Of a stretch of DNA of 64,000 nt, positions 43,226 to 54,335 are shown piece after piece; positions within the stretch are counted from its first letter, which is position 1, and every line of letters begins with the position of its first letter. Origin of the DNA: Calliphora vicina (lineage: Eukaryota > Arthropoda > Insecta > Diptera > Calliphoridae); assembly GCF_958450345.1 (NCBI RefSeq), contig NC_088781.1:70505240-70569239 (forward strand), given 5' to 3'. The position numbers were made by a program, and so were the translations under genes. The notes below the pieces were generated by a model. That model was given only the letters and a program-made list of their open reading frames with translations, searched no databases and was not told the origin of the DNA.

Positions 43226-44766
43226 CTGTTAAGAACAGCCTGCTATAACATTGATTGCATCTTAAGCATTTCTTGCATCATGTTACTCATTGAGTTTGTA
43301 AAGTTATTTACCGATTGCACAATAGTTTCTATTGTAGATTCTAGTCTGGTAAAATTTAAAATTGGCGTTTGCTCTCTTACCTCTGGATTCATATTTTGGT
43401 TTTGTGGTTGACGGACTTGCGTCTGAGTTTGGTTGTTTCTTAGTACATTTGCATATGTTTCTTTGTTATCATATGTCTGTTGCAACGGGGGGTAGTTAAA
43501 ATTGATGTTATTTAATGGCTGAGCGAGGAAAATCTTCGGTTTATGGCTTTGTGATTTTTTAACAATTGAGTAGACAGGACAACCCCTGTAGTTCGCTGTG
43601 TGGTTACCTCCGCTATTGCTGCATTTTTATACCCTTCACCTTCGTGAGAAGGTCATTCCGTTTGTAATTTCTACATTTTTCATTTCCGACCCTATAAAGT
43701 ATATATATTCTGGATCCTTATAGATAGCGGAGTCGATTAAGCCATGTCCGTCTGTCTGTCTGTTGAAATCAATTTTCTGAAGACCCCAGATATCTTCGGG
43801 ATCCAAATCTTCAATAATTCTGTCAGACATGCTTTCGAGAATTTTGCTATTTAAAATCAGCAAAATCGGTCCACAAATGGCTGAGATATGAGGAAAAACC
43901 CAAGACAACCTCGATTTTTTACCTATTTTTGACCTATATCTGGATTACTAAGACATTAATATAGACAATATGGATATCTAATGATAGATATTTCAAAGAC
44001 ATTTGCAACGACGTCTATAAGACCATAATAAGATGGACCTACAATGGGCCAAAATCGGAAAATAAATTGTTGAATTTTTTTTTCACAAAAAAAATTTGAA
44101 AAAACAAAAAAAAAATTTAAAATTTTAAAAAAAAAATTTAAAATAACAATCGAAAAAATTTTTTTTACAAAAAATAAAAAAAACAACTGGAAAAAAATTT
44201 TAATTTTGTTTACCTAAAAATATTTAAAATTTTCAAGTATTATTTGGTGAAGGGTATATAAGATTCGGCACAGCCGAATATAGCACTCTTACTTGTTTCA
44301 TTTTAGGATCATCCTTGGAATTGTTACATTGGGATGTGTTATGCAACTCTCCACAAATAACACATACGGGTGGCAATTTGCAATTCATACATTGGACGGG
44401 GCCAAATCGTTTATGTGGTTCTTCTACCGTAATTTTACGATGCAATAAGTACTTCAGGTTATATATGGGATGTGTTTCATTTTTTTTCAGGTTTATGTCA
44501 CCGGGTTCAAGTTCAACACGGAAGAGTGGTTTTTTGTCTTAAAGCCTTTATCTTCTAAGCTTTGCTTTATTTCGAGTGATTCTACATTACAGTCAATACC
44601 CTTTATTACAACTTGTAGACCCTTGCTTCCTTTCAGCTGATAAGTGTAAAATCTTTTCTTTTGAGTTTCAAAATCTGATACAACCTTTCTATAATCGTTT
44701 TCACTATTGACTTGTATTTTAGTTTCATGAATCGTGCCTTTCTTGATTGGGATAACGTAAAAAGAA
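43226..44766 (-). pseudogene. LINE-B ORF1 (gag-like) fragments
   Basis: The PRE_C2HC-type region (FYVIPIKKGT, SLEDKGFKTK) is followed by knuckle remnants in a shortened form: the CMNC motif runs directly into KLPPVCVIC because the segment with GHTKAYC is missing. A mini-me-like element then interrupts at 44298-43626. The Asn/Met-rich tail continues to the stop overlapping the ORF2 ATG. Confidence 0.8.
43626..44298 (-). mobile_element. mini-me-like element inserted in LINE-B ORF1
   Basis: Read on the minus strand: ACAAGTAAGAG, a hairpin ATTCGGCTGTGCCGAAT, TTATATACCCTTCACCAAA, a T/A-rich body, a GTCY-type run (CAGACAGACAGACGGACATG), a conserved core, a TA-rich run, then GGTGAAGGGTATAAAA. It splits an A-rich stretch of ORF1 that is continuous in LINE-A (CCTAAAATAAAAAAATGCAG), which fixes both ends to within a few bases. 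It is younger than LINE-B. Confidence 0.7.
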
Positions 44767-45007
44767 CATATGAATTGCAAGAAAAAATTATTCCAAAAAA
44801 AATATTTGAAAATTAATTATTTGAAAAGATAGAGACTTGCATTCGGAAAAAATTAATTGTATAACATAGAGAAATAACAAAAATGCAAATAAAATAGCAA
44901 AAAACAATATGCTTGTAAGAAATTCACATCATAGATGAGGCTGATTTACTGAACATTTTACCATCAAAAAGAAATTTTCATGAATATCAAAGATAGAGGG
45001 TTTTGAA

Positions 45008-45136
45008 CATAGAGAATTATACATAGAGACGAGACACTCCGATTTGTCAAACAAAAACACAACAAAAAATATGTTTGATACAATAACAAAACACATAGAC
45101 TAGCATGTATTTTGATGTTGCAAGAGTTAGGTTTTT
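45008..45136. repeat. Interspersed repeat, copy 2 (sister at 5899-6022)
   Basis: Shares CATAGAGAATTATACATAGA, GACACTCCGATTTGTCAAAC and TGTTGCAAGAGTTAGG with the copy at 5899, in the same order and spacing. Confidence 0.6.
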
Positions 45137-45414
45137 GACAACAGACTTAGGTTTTTTTAATATTACAGAAATATTGGTATCGAACAATTGGGGATTTATT
45201 ACGTCAATGTTTTTAATGATTGCATTTGACTTGAATTAAAAAATGTTTTCAATCAGTTTTTAATACTAATTTGTTTTTATTTGTATCCATACTTGAAAGA
45301 CTTGCGGTAGTTGGTTATTATTATCCTCAAAATTTTATTATTATTTTAATGAGAAATATGTATGTATATCATATGTAGACACATTATGGAAATATAACTT
45401 TTGCGATATACATA

Positions 45415-47037
45415 CACATCTGCTCAAAATAATAGATACACCTAATTGGAAAAAATTTAAATGGCGGTAACATTGAAAATTTCCTCGCAAGCGTTAAGAA
45501 TACATCATATTATTAAAATTTCTATCTGGCAATGTCATGTCAGTCAAAAATCTGGCAACTATTTGCTTTCATGTTGATTTTTAAAAACGAATTTATTTGA
45601 ATTACAAAAAATTATTTGCTCATAAAAATAGATACACATCAGTAATTTGTAATTTGTTTATATACAATTTTTTTTTTGTGCAATTTTTTGTTCCCTTTTA
45701 CGTGAAACAGTAAGTATAATTTAAATTTTAGCAACAATTTTATAAAAAATAGGACTCTTTTGAAGAAAATGGGACGAAATCATCATTGTACCGAAGATGA
45801 ATTGTTCAAACGATGAGAAATCAAGGAAAATCATTACGGGAAATAGCAAAGAGCATAGGAAGATCTTTACATTTTGTCCAAAATGCTTTATCTAAAAAAC
45901 AAAAAAGAGAAACTCGCGGTAGACCAAAGAAAACCAGTCCAGAAACAGATAGGCGGATCGTCCTTATGGTTAAAAAAGACCCTTTCATATCATCGAAAGC
46001 TATTTCTGCGGAGCTATGTAACGAAATCAGTCCACAAACAGTTCGTCGTCGTCTTTTACAAGCTAAATTGCCGGGAAGAATTGCCAGAAAAGTGCCACTA
46101 ATGCGCCAAAAAAATATCAAGACAAGATTAGAATTTGCTAAAGAGCACTTACAATGGTCCGGGTGTGAAGGCGAAAAAAAATGGAGAAATATTTTATGGA
46201 GCGACGAAACAAAAATAAATTTGTTTGGAAACGACTGCCAAAGAAATGTACGCCGACCAAAAGGAAAAGAATTCCACGTTAAATTTACAAAAAAGACGGT
46301 AAAACATGGCGGGGGAAACATAATGGTTTGGGGTTGCTTTTCATGGAATGGTGTTGGTCCGATATTCCGAATAGAAGATACCATGAATGCTAGTGGGTAT
46401 AGAGACATATTGGAAAACGTAATGCTTCCATATGCATCGGAAAATATGCCATTAATATGGACATTCCAGCAGGACAACGACCCAAAACATAGTTCAAGAT
46501 TAGTTAAAAACTGGTTCTTGGAGAATAACGTACCTGTTTTAAGCTGGCCCAGCCAATCCCCTGATTTAAACCCAATAGAAAACTTGTGGAGTGAATTAAA
46601 GATAAGGCTTTCGAAGGAAGTTTTCAAAAATAAAGACGATTTATGGGAGAAAACGCAAAAAATATGGTACGAGATTCCATTGGAGAAGTGTCAGAACTTG
46701 ATATCCAGTATGCCCAGAAGAGTGGAGAAAGTTTTACAAAACAAAGGTGGATATACTGGATACTAGCTTTACTTTAATAATAAACTAATTTTTTTAAGAT
46801 ACAATTTTTAAAAATGTATCTATTATTATGAGCACCAAATTTTTCGAAATTTAAGAAATTTAATTTACTTTATAATATTTATTATTAATTATGAAATATT
46901 TTGTTTTTGTTTTTTACTCTCCTTTTAACTATAAATAAAAATCGACTGAATTTTTTTTATAATTTTACAATATACCATTATTTTTTTTCGTTTTTAAAAA
47001 ATAAATTTTGGTGTATCTATTATTTTGAGCAGATGTG
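45415..47037 (+). mobile_element. Tc1-like DNA transposon, nearly intact
   Basis: A 1,623-bp element with 28-bp inverted ends starting CACATCTGCTCAAAATAATA and TA at both sides (45413-45414, 47038-47039). It encodes one transposase. The first 316 bp of a second copy, differing at only a few positions, begins at 63685. Confidence 0.92.
45770..46766 (+). pseudogene. Tc1-like transposase, one N-terminal frameshift
   Basis: The natural start appears to be ATG 45770 (MGRNHHCTEDELF), but that frame stops at TGA after 15 codons. The long frame from ATG 45813 (317 codons) continues with an HTH (KSLREIAKSIGRS), a GRPKK hook, a second HTH-like region, then the DD34E core: SDET near residue 132, QQDNDP near 230, PIENLW near 264, plus the GGG...MVWG motif. 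All three catalytic residues are present with 34-residue spacing. A small indel near 45810 separates the two parts; the protein from 45813 lacks about 15 residues. It would bind the TIRs and cut and paste at TA. Confidence 0.85.
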
Positions 47038-47219
47038 TAATTCTTAAAAATGTAAACTTTTTAAAATTACCGTACAAATGTAGAAATTACCTGCCTACCG
47101 TACGGAGGACTAAATTACCGTACAATACGGTAATTACCGTACGGTTAACATCACTGGCTGGGTAGCTCTCTCACCAATACATATTCATTTTTGAACACCA
47201 CTGCTTTACAGAATACCAA

Positions 47220-47468
47220 ACAAGGCGAATTTATAGAAGGTGACGACAGAACTACAACAAATACAACATATACAAAAACAACAGATACTTTGTTTTTGTA
47301 AAAAGATAAGTGAACTGTCAAAGTTGCCTGTGGTTGTTTTTGCTTTTGGGTTTGTTGTATTTTTCGCCATAACAAACACAAGTGAATTGATAGTTCACTT
47401 GTCTAAACAACTGAATAAAAAAAATAATCAGCTGTTCTTCTGTCGTCACCTTCTATAGATTCGCCTTG
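47220..47468. mobile_element. Foldback MITE
   Basis: CAAGGCGAATTTATAGAAGG at the left pairs with CCTTCTATAGATTCGCCTTG at the right, and pairing continues through TGACGACAGAA. ATACCA lies just outside both ends (six of eight flanking bases match), suggesting a hAT-type duplication. Confidence 0.65.
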
Positions 47469-47939
47469 ATACCATGTGTGTCGACAGTCATCGATAGCAA
47501 TCAATAACGACAAACAGAATACTAATTTTAAATTGTCACATGAAGTCGACATCACCTCGACGCTAAATTGGTATTTATGTTCACACGAAGGCATTATTCG
47601 TCATTCACGCTCTCATTCGTCATTCAACCCCCAATTACAAACTGAATTACATGATTCGCCATACAAAATATCAAGTGCGAATTACCTTGTTCGTACGTAA
47701 TTCAGTTTGAATTACCTTATGAATTACGAACGAATGACTGTCATCTCTAATTTTTATCGATTATTTATGTATCAAAATCAGCTGTCCAAACAAAAATGTC
47801 AAAACAAAATAAAGAAAAAGATTTTTATATTAAATAAATTAAAAGAAATAAAAAGTCTGATTAAAGTTAAATTCATTTGTAGAAGTAGCAGCTCTGACAT
47901 TCTTTCAGCCCACACCTCTAATAAAGGCCGCTCGCTGCC

Positions 47940-48702
47940 CAGTAGTGCGATTCACTAACTTTTATAACGATAATCGTATCGTTAAAATAAATATAACGAA
48001 AATTTATCGAATTTGCTATTCAGTAACATTTTTAACGACATTCGCTGTCGGTTGAAGTCAGCTGTTACTTAAAGCAGTTTTTTTTTCGTTATGTTAGCGA
48101 CAATAATTTAAGTTGTGTTTATTTAATCGATAAAGTGTATTTGCAATTTTTTCTTCGTCATCTTCATCTTTTGTAGCTGGAACTATCGTAAAAATAATGG
48201 AAACACAATTTTGTTTACTTAACTTATTAATATTTACAATAAAATATAAGAAAATAAGCTGAAAAATAGGGGAATTTGAAGATTATACAACTAATTATTC
48301 ACCTGGAAGAAGTACTTATTTTTGTTCGCGATGTCCCAAAAGTAATCCTTTACATTTTGGAAGGAAATAAGTTGTTTTGTTAGTAGAATTATTCATAAAA
48401 TTATGTATTTACTAAAAAAAAAAAATAAAAAAAAGTAAGTCGCATCCAAGTGTCGAACCAATAACCTTCCGATTGCTAGTCAACGTTGCACTCACTACAC
48501 CAGTGGTTAATTATTTTATTGTGTGTCAAATAATGGTTTTCTACTTTTCGCTTATTTTGATATTTTGTAGACAGAGATGTCATATCTTAAACAATCGTTA
48601 AAAATAAATTACTGAATCACACTATCGTTACTGCAAGCGATTATTTATGTCGATAAACATTACGATTGTCGGTTCGTTAAAAGTTAGGGAATCGCACTAC
48701 AG
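47940..48702. mobile_element. TIR MITE with GTAGTGCGATTC ends
   Basis: Left GTAGTGCGATTCACTAACTT and right complement GTAGTGCGATTCCCTAACTT are inverted copies. CAG precedes and follows the pair (47939-47941 region and after 48702), possibly a 3-bp duplication. Interior is rich in CGATAAT/ATTATCG motifs. A tRNA-like segment lies inside (48439-48507). Confidence 0.6.
48439..48507 (-). other. tRNA-like remnant (decayed tRNA or SINE head)
   Basis: Minus-strand sequence shows an A-box-like TAGTGAGTGCAACG, an anticodon-arm-like CTAGCAATCGGA and a B-box-like GGTTCGACAC, with spacing close to a tRNA. The acceptor stem and T-stem do not pair properly (several mismatches), so I do not call a functional tRNA. 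Confidence 0.35.
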
Positions 48703-49080
48703 GTCCCACTTGCTTGCACTTTTTCTTTTTTCTAATAATGAAAATAATAATTAAATTATATTTGTTTAATTAATAATGCTACAATTTTATGTTTTTACTT
48801 ACCTTTTTTAACCATTGCCAAATTACAAATTTAAAATTCGCACCAAACAAACAAAATAAACAAAAAAACAAAACGTGTAAACAGAAGAAAAAAACAAGAA
48901 GAAGAAATAAATAAATGTCAAACTGAATTACGAATGTTGTCGTGTAAACAGGTTGATTCGCAATCGTAATTCAAAACGCGAATTAAGTAATTCAGACTGC
49001 CGTGGAAACATGGCATTATTAGTGTTGTGTTGATGTCGACATGTTATCGATAATTTAAAAGAAATAAATATCATCTCTAT

Positions 49081-51590
49081 GGATTTCGAGACAGCTGTTG
49101 AATTTTATTTGTTATTTGTAACGTAAAATGTTTATGTATCTATTTATTTCTTTTTTTTTGTATTGAATTGTCAAGCTTTGTTACGAAACTCTTTGTTTGT
49201 CTTGGTGAGTTTTGATGCCACCTCGACTAGCTCATTTTCTTGGCGTGGGAACCCAACCCGCATCTACATCACCTCGAGATCGTCACAACAAAAAAAAATC
49301 AAATAAACAAATAAAAAACAAATCCTATCACTAATACCTAACACAAACAAAAAGAACACTAACTAGACCTAAACAGAACATCATGAAATTTAATAGTGGA
49401 TTAGATGTTACATCCACATACGTTGCCCACCCTACCAAAGTCATTGATGTTTCTCAATGACCCCTATAATATTCGATATTACAACTTACCATACCATTTT
49501 ACTCTCTTTTTCTTCGGCCCACTGTACCTGTAACTTTGCAAACAATTAGTGACACATATTTATATTAAATTCCTTTCTAAAACATATTTATTAACATAAA
49601 AACACTTAAACTAAACATTAAATAAAACTTACACTTAAATCCTTAACTAAAATGTCTTTTCTTCTATCAAAAAATTGAATATTAAATTTTGTCCTTTTTT
49701 TCTAAATTAACTTACAAACATTTATGTTTGAATCGAACGGTCTTTGAACCTATTTGTTAATTCGCTTTAACATTAAAATCTCTTATAATTTTTCTTTTTA
49801 AACTCTTGTTTCCTTGTTCTTTAAAAACACTTGTCTTCTCAGACAGTGAAAATTACCACACAATATATATTTGGTTATCAAATAAAACTATAATAATATT
49901 GTGGGTTTTCATATCCTTGGTCTTAATTTTGTTATTATTAGCCTAATCTGATTCTTAACCTTATTCTAAATGTAAATAAAACTAAACAAATATACTTAAC
50001 TAATACATGAAATAAACAAAAAATATTCTTATCTAAGGATCAACTAAAAAAAAAATTCTGAGCTTCAAATCTTTACTCTAATTGCAAACGATTTATTTCA
50101 TCCTTTTCTCTCTATCTAATCCCTAAAGGAGCTCCCTGAAGGATGTGTATCGAGTCTCTATATTCACTATTTTTGAGTTCTTTTCCGGGTTAGACTATGA
50201 AACTTCTTTTAGTTAGATCCCTTTACAAACAAATTATAACAAACATAAAACAAATTTCTTAATAACTATAAACTAAACCTATTTAAATAAATCCTATATC
50301 TTAACCTACCCTAACTTGTATCACCCTAATGCCTTTTTAATATAAAAATATGTTTTTGGGATATTTTAATGGAATTTATTCTTATCTGTATGGGTTCTGG
50401 TCTACGTTTTAGGTTCTGATCTAGGCTTCCCAATTAACTTCACAATTGTGGAATCCAAGATTTCCACAAGTAGGTGGCGTATTTTATCATGCATTCACCG
50501 GGCTACCAATATACTAAATACTTCTATTTGCACAATATTACCTTATGTTTCTTTCTTTTTTTCTTTCTTGAATTTTAAATATTTAAATCCAACCGTTTTT
50601 ATGGCATAAAAGGGTGATCCTATTGGGCTTTTAGTATCCTTTATTACGTTACTCCGTGGCTTCCCAATCACCTGGCACAAATCTAATTTTATTAACACAA
50701 AATTGAGTCTTTAAAATAAATTGGTTTTCATGTTTCTTTCAGTTTAATACTCACTGGATTTACTTGTGCCTGTTGATTTTAATCAAAAAAAATTTATGGT
50801 TTGCCTAGCAGGCTATACGTCCTTTTAATAAAAAAAAACTCTTTGGTCACTTTCACAATTTAGAATTTCGACTTTATATTTTATCATAGTCTTTAATTTG
50901 AATGTCTATTGGTAGCTGCTACTTGTATACTGTAACCTTAATTATGTTCATGTTTGCAATTACCTATACTTTTCTTTTAAAATTTCACATAAGAAAAGTA
51001 ACTGAAAAATATACAAACAAATACTATAAAAAAAAAATAAAGAGTAATGGACCTTGGGTCATTGTACTTTTAGCCATAGCCTTGAAAAGTTGCCATTCTT
51101 TAAGAGAGAAATATATTCAATTCAAATTGTTCACTATTTTCTTCCTATTATCGTCCGTATCTTGGCAACCCTAATTTCAAAGCTATTTTAATAATATCGG
51201 GATCATCCTGTCAATGTTCATGTTCCACAATTTGACAGATCAACAATGACAAACATTGAACAATCAACATAAACAAAACTATAGATCAAAATAAACAAAA
51301 TTTACAAGACAAATAATTATTAGCTGCTAACGCAGTTAAATAACTAAAAAAAACAAACAAACAAACACAATGAATAAAACAATGAGACATTCTGGACAAA
51401 ACAAAATCACAACATTTATACAGGGAATTATAAATAAACATTCTTGGCCACATGGATAGGTAAGTATCCAGTTTGGGGTTTCTTACTACCTCAACAGCTT
51501 TTTAGTTGAAATTATGACAAAAAATTTCATACAATTCTATAATAAATTTATCAAGGTTCAAAGTCTTAGGATCAGTTTAAAAATATACAG
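49081..51590. other. Unassigned AT-rich region
   Basis: No recognisable gene or terminal repeat. The segment near 50120-50230 shares diverged blocks (GGAGCTCC, GGGATC.AACTAA, inverted) with 26200-26290. A 90-codon frame at 50902-51174 is hydrophobic and lysine-rich but has no family resemblance or splice context. Confidence 0.4.
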
Positions 51591-51591
51591 T

Positions 51592-52475
51592 GGTTGACAA
51601 AATAATGGAAACTTTTCCAAATATTCCATATGTAGCCCAAAATTTAAAATATTTTTTTAAAATAAATTTTTTTTTTAGTATTTTACTTGTATAGTTTTAT
51701 TTATATAAATTAACTGAAAAACAAACAACATAATTAATTATATTCTGGAAAAAGGGAACAAAATTAAAAACATTCACTATTTCGCTACTGACAAAACAAT
51801 GGAAACTTTTAAACTTCTGCAAGAAAGAAGTGTAAAACGAAAATAATATTTAAAAGAACGATGTAAAAAGCATCCTGTTTACAGTTATTTTATTTTTAAA
51901 TTCTGGTAATTTTTCACAATTTCTTTTTCTAAGTTTTTCGCATAATTGCTTTTTTTTCAAAGTTAACGAAAATGGCTAAAGCTAAGATTTATGAAGACTT
52001 AACAAATAAAATAATTAACGATTTTAAAGCTGGTTTAAAACAAAAAAGTATCTGTGACAAATATTCAATAAATAAATCAGCAGTTTCAAAAATTATAAAG
52101 CAATTTCGTGAGACCGGTTCTGTAAAAACTCAACATTTAGGTGGAAAACCTCGTAAGACTACTCCTAGACAAGATAATTTAATAGCGAGAGAGTTCAAGA
52201 AATTCCCAAAAATAACTCCTCGAGAGGTTGTTAATAGCCTAAAATTAGAAATAAGTACCCGAACAGTTAGTCGCAGGGCAAATGAGGCTGGTCTTGGTTG
52301 CTATCGTCCCTGCCAGGGATCATTTAAACTGGTCCATACAGAAATGGAATACTGTCCTCTTTTCCGACGAATCCAAATACAATTTAAGAGGCAGTGATGG
52401 GAGAACATTTGTAAGACGACCAAAGGGAAAAGATTAGATCCACAGTATACAAATAAGACCTTAAAATATTTTGTT
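51592..52475 (+). mobile_element. Truncated Tc1-like element
   Basis: Starts with a TIR-like CAGTGGTTGACAAAATAATG after TA and contains the N-terminal half of a transposase followed by the first catalytic block only. No right-hand TIR is found. The sequence ends near 52475, just before an unrelated zeste-type fragment. Confidence 0.65.
51972..52438 (+). pseudogene. Tc1-like transposase, internally deleted
   Basis: ATG 51972 opens a frame with two helix-turn-helix regions (KQKSICDKYSINKSAVSKII; TPREVVNSLKLEISTRTVSRR). At about 52312 the sequence jumps, in another frame, to WNTVLFSDESKYNLRGSDG, the first catalytic Asp block, then stops at 52436. The second Asp and the Glu are missing. The missing middle implies a deletion of the region between the DNA-binding and DDE domains. 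Confidence 0.75.
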
Positions 52476-52504
52476 TTAAAAAATGTAAATTAAAAATTGA
52501 TTTT

Positions 52505-52707
52505 ATGGCTTACTTTTTGCCAACCATCGCTATCCCTAATTGGTGGCCCAATAGAGTTCAATTTCAAAGTTATTTCTTCCCAATTTTCTTTGAAATTGTT
52601 TGGAGTTGCACCTCTATGAAATCCCTTTGCCAAGGAGGTATTTTTTCCAGTTCTGCAATTAGGGTTTCAAATTGCTTCCCATTGGTGATTTTAAATTTGT
52701 TTTCCAT
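52505..52707 (-). pseudogene. Zeste-type Myb/SANT-like domain fragment
   Basis: From ATG 52707 the frame reads KQFETLIAELEKIP. After a one-base shift it continues AKGFHRG, then ENWEEITLKLNSIGPPIRD and GWQKV. This is the pattern of the insect zeste-type Myb/SANT DNA-binding domain (helix, 'W..L...LN..GPP', 'W..V'). The C-terminal half is missing. Such domains occur in host regulators and in proteins of Harbinger-type transposons. The frameshift and truncation argue for a dead fragment. Confidence 0.6.
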
Positions 52708-52784
52708 TTTATATTAACCTTTTACGCATAAATTGTTCTAACGGCAACTATTTTTATTTATTGTACTAGTCGTTGTGAAATATC

Positions 52785-52955
52785 GTGTCGACAGAAACAG
52801 AGTCGTTTCAACTCGCTGTTGACTTTGACGCGCCTTAAAAAATTACAAATGGCTGTCAATAGTTATCAATTGTTATCGATATTGACTTCGCAAATACCAT
52901 TTTAGCGCCGTCGACGCGACTTAACGTCGACAACGGCATACATAATAGGGGTGAT
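52785..52955. repeat. Relative of the 39085-39350 foldback MITE
   Basis: Shares GCTGTCAATAGTTATCAATT, TTGTTATCGATATTGAC, GTCGACGCGAC and a terminal AATAGGGGTGATTA with the half-element at 39230-39350. Ends are not clean. Confidence 0.4.
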
Positions 52956-53039
52956 TATATATGTACATATGTATATATCTATTAATAAATAAAATAAAAA
53001 TATTAATACAAAATTCCATTTATGGCGGAAATTTCCTTA

Positions 53040-54299
53040 TTTCCTCCCTCCATGGATCCGTGCCTGAATGAAACACATTTCTTATTTTTGAAATATATTT
53101 TATTTTAATTCACTTGATGTTGCAAAGCCTTACTTTTTAACTAAATTTATTTTTATTGTTATTAATTAAAAGTGTATACATACATACAAATTCAAATGCG
53201 TCAGTATTAATTTTTTACATTTATTTATTAGGAAATAGTTAATATTCCTTTTTAAATTACAATATATTTCTACTTGTACGATAAATACTATTGGTAACTG
53301 ACATACAATAAATCCCTTCTTTATTTATGTTTTTTATGGATTATGAAATACATTAATGCATTCGATTTTTATTTATATAAATTGTGAAATTTTAGATTTA
53401 CCAATTTGTTTTCTATTTATTTTTTTCTTATTTAAAAATAGTTGTATTAAAAAAATAGTTTATACAAAAATATTATTTGTTTTCCATTATCTTAAATAGT
53501 AAATTATCCGTGTGCTGCTTATGACAGACAAAATAATAATGATACTATGATACTATAAATATATTAAAATAAAAACAATCCTAATTATTATGTATATACA
53601 TATACATATATATTTACATAACCAAGTATTTATTTTAAATTAAACTATGTAGGACAAGAATTGTTAAACTGTGAGGCATTTTACCATATTTACATAACAA
53701 TTACTTTAATGTTACTTAATGTTTTTTAGAGCACAAAAACAACATTTGTAAATAGTAACAAAATATATCTACTATAGTATGTAAGAAGTAAGTTTATTAA
53801 TAATTATTTTAAAACTAAATTCTACTTGTCTAATAAACAATAAATCACACAATTACTAATTACTATGGTATTTGTATTTAGCACTGAAATGTATACTAAA
53901 TATGTATAAATATTTTTTAGAACAAAACAAAAATGCACCATTACAAAAATAAAATAATACTTAAAACCATTTACTTACATATGTACATAAAAAACTACAT
54001 AAATTATAAATGATGTATGTATTAACAAATAAACAACATAATTGGAAATTAATAAAACTATAAATATTATAATTTATGACAAAAGCAATAATTGTTGTTA
54101 CATAGTACATTTTTTCATTTATTAGAAACATTTTATGAAAATATTGTACATACATACATATTTCATTTATTTTTTACTTTTCAATTTGACTATTAACATA
54201 TTTTTGGTTTTATTTATTAGCAAAGCAAAACAAAAACAAAAAAAATAATAAATCAAAGAAAACTTAAAATGAAAATCTTATTCTATAGGTGGAAATATA
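53040..54299 (-). other. Probable 3' UTR of the GRAMD1-like gene
   Basis: Downstream (minus strand) of the stop codon at 54300 lies 1.2 kb of very AT-rich sequence with many TATGTA and ACATA runs and several AATAAA hexamers on the minus strand, but no open frame or repeat boundary. The cleavage site cannot be fixed. Confidence 0.4.
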
Positions 54300-54335
54300 T
54301 TAGCGAAACATAAGTTCGGCCAAAGTTCTTTCAGT
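54300..54335 (-). CDS. GRAMD1/Aster-like protein, proposed terminal coding exon
   Basis: A strong 3' splice site (CTTTTATCATTTCAG) precedes 54335. Reading in phase 0 gives 11 residues, TERTLAELMFR, then TAA. The previous exon ends in phase 0 at 56607 with ...ELLKK, so the join gives a continuous amphipathic, leucine-spaced helix. This choice is favoured over read-through at 56607 by the quality of both splice sites and the phase match. A different phase would give LKELWPNLCFANIFPPIE, which cannot be fully excluded if another donor is used. Confidence 0.6.
   Translation of the reverse strand, partial: TERTLAELMFR

Larger units (their letters stand above)
38497..44766 (-). mobile_element. Jockey-clade LINE copy B, 5'-truncated and interrupted
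   Basis: Same family as LINE-A but on the minus strand. The 3' end is a 14-nt poly(A) at 38510-38497. The 5' end is truncated within ORF1 near 44766, as is usual for incomplete reverse transcription. Two insertions break it: 39065-41148 in ORF2 and a mini-me-like element at 43626-44298 in ORF1. No target duplication was found. Confidence 0.85.
47475..49080. other. MITE-rich AT spacer
   Basis: Loose inverted similarity between 47540-47620 (GAAGTCGACATCACC, GGCATTATTCG) and 48995-49050 (GGCATTATTAGTG, TTGATGTCGACATG) suggests an old outer element, nested around the clearer element at 47940-48702. No coding region. Confidence 0.35.

Noticed and set aside
45821..46627. 268-codon minus-strand frame opposite the Tc1 transposase
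   Set aside because: A shadow of the DD34E transposase on the plus strand, without any family motif.
48439..48507. Functional tRNA gene
   Set aside because: Acceptor and T stems do not pair, and the B-box flank is degenerate; listed only as a tRNA-like remnant.
50902..51174. Possible small membrane protein (90 codons)
   Set aside because: No family resemblance, no Kozak or splice context, and AT-rich composition that favours chance hydrophobic frames.
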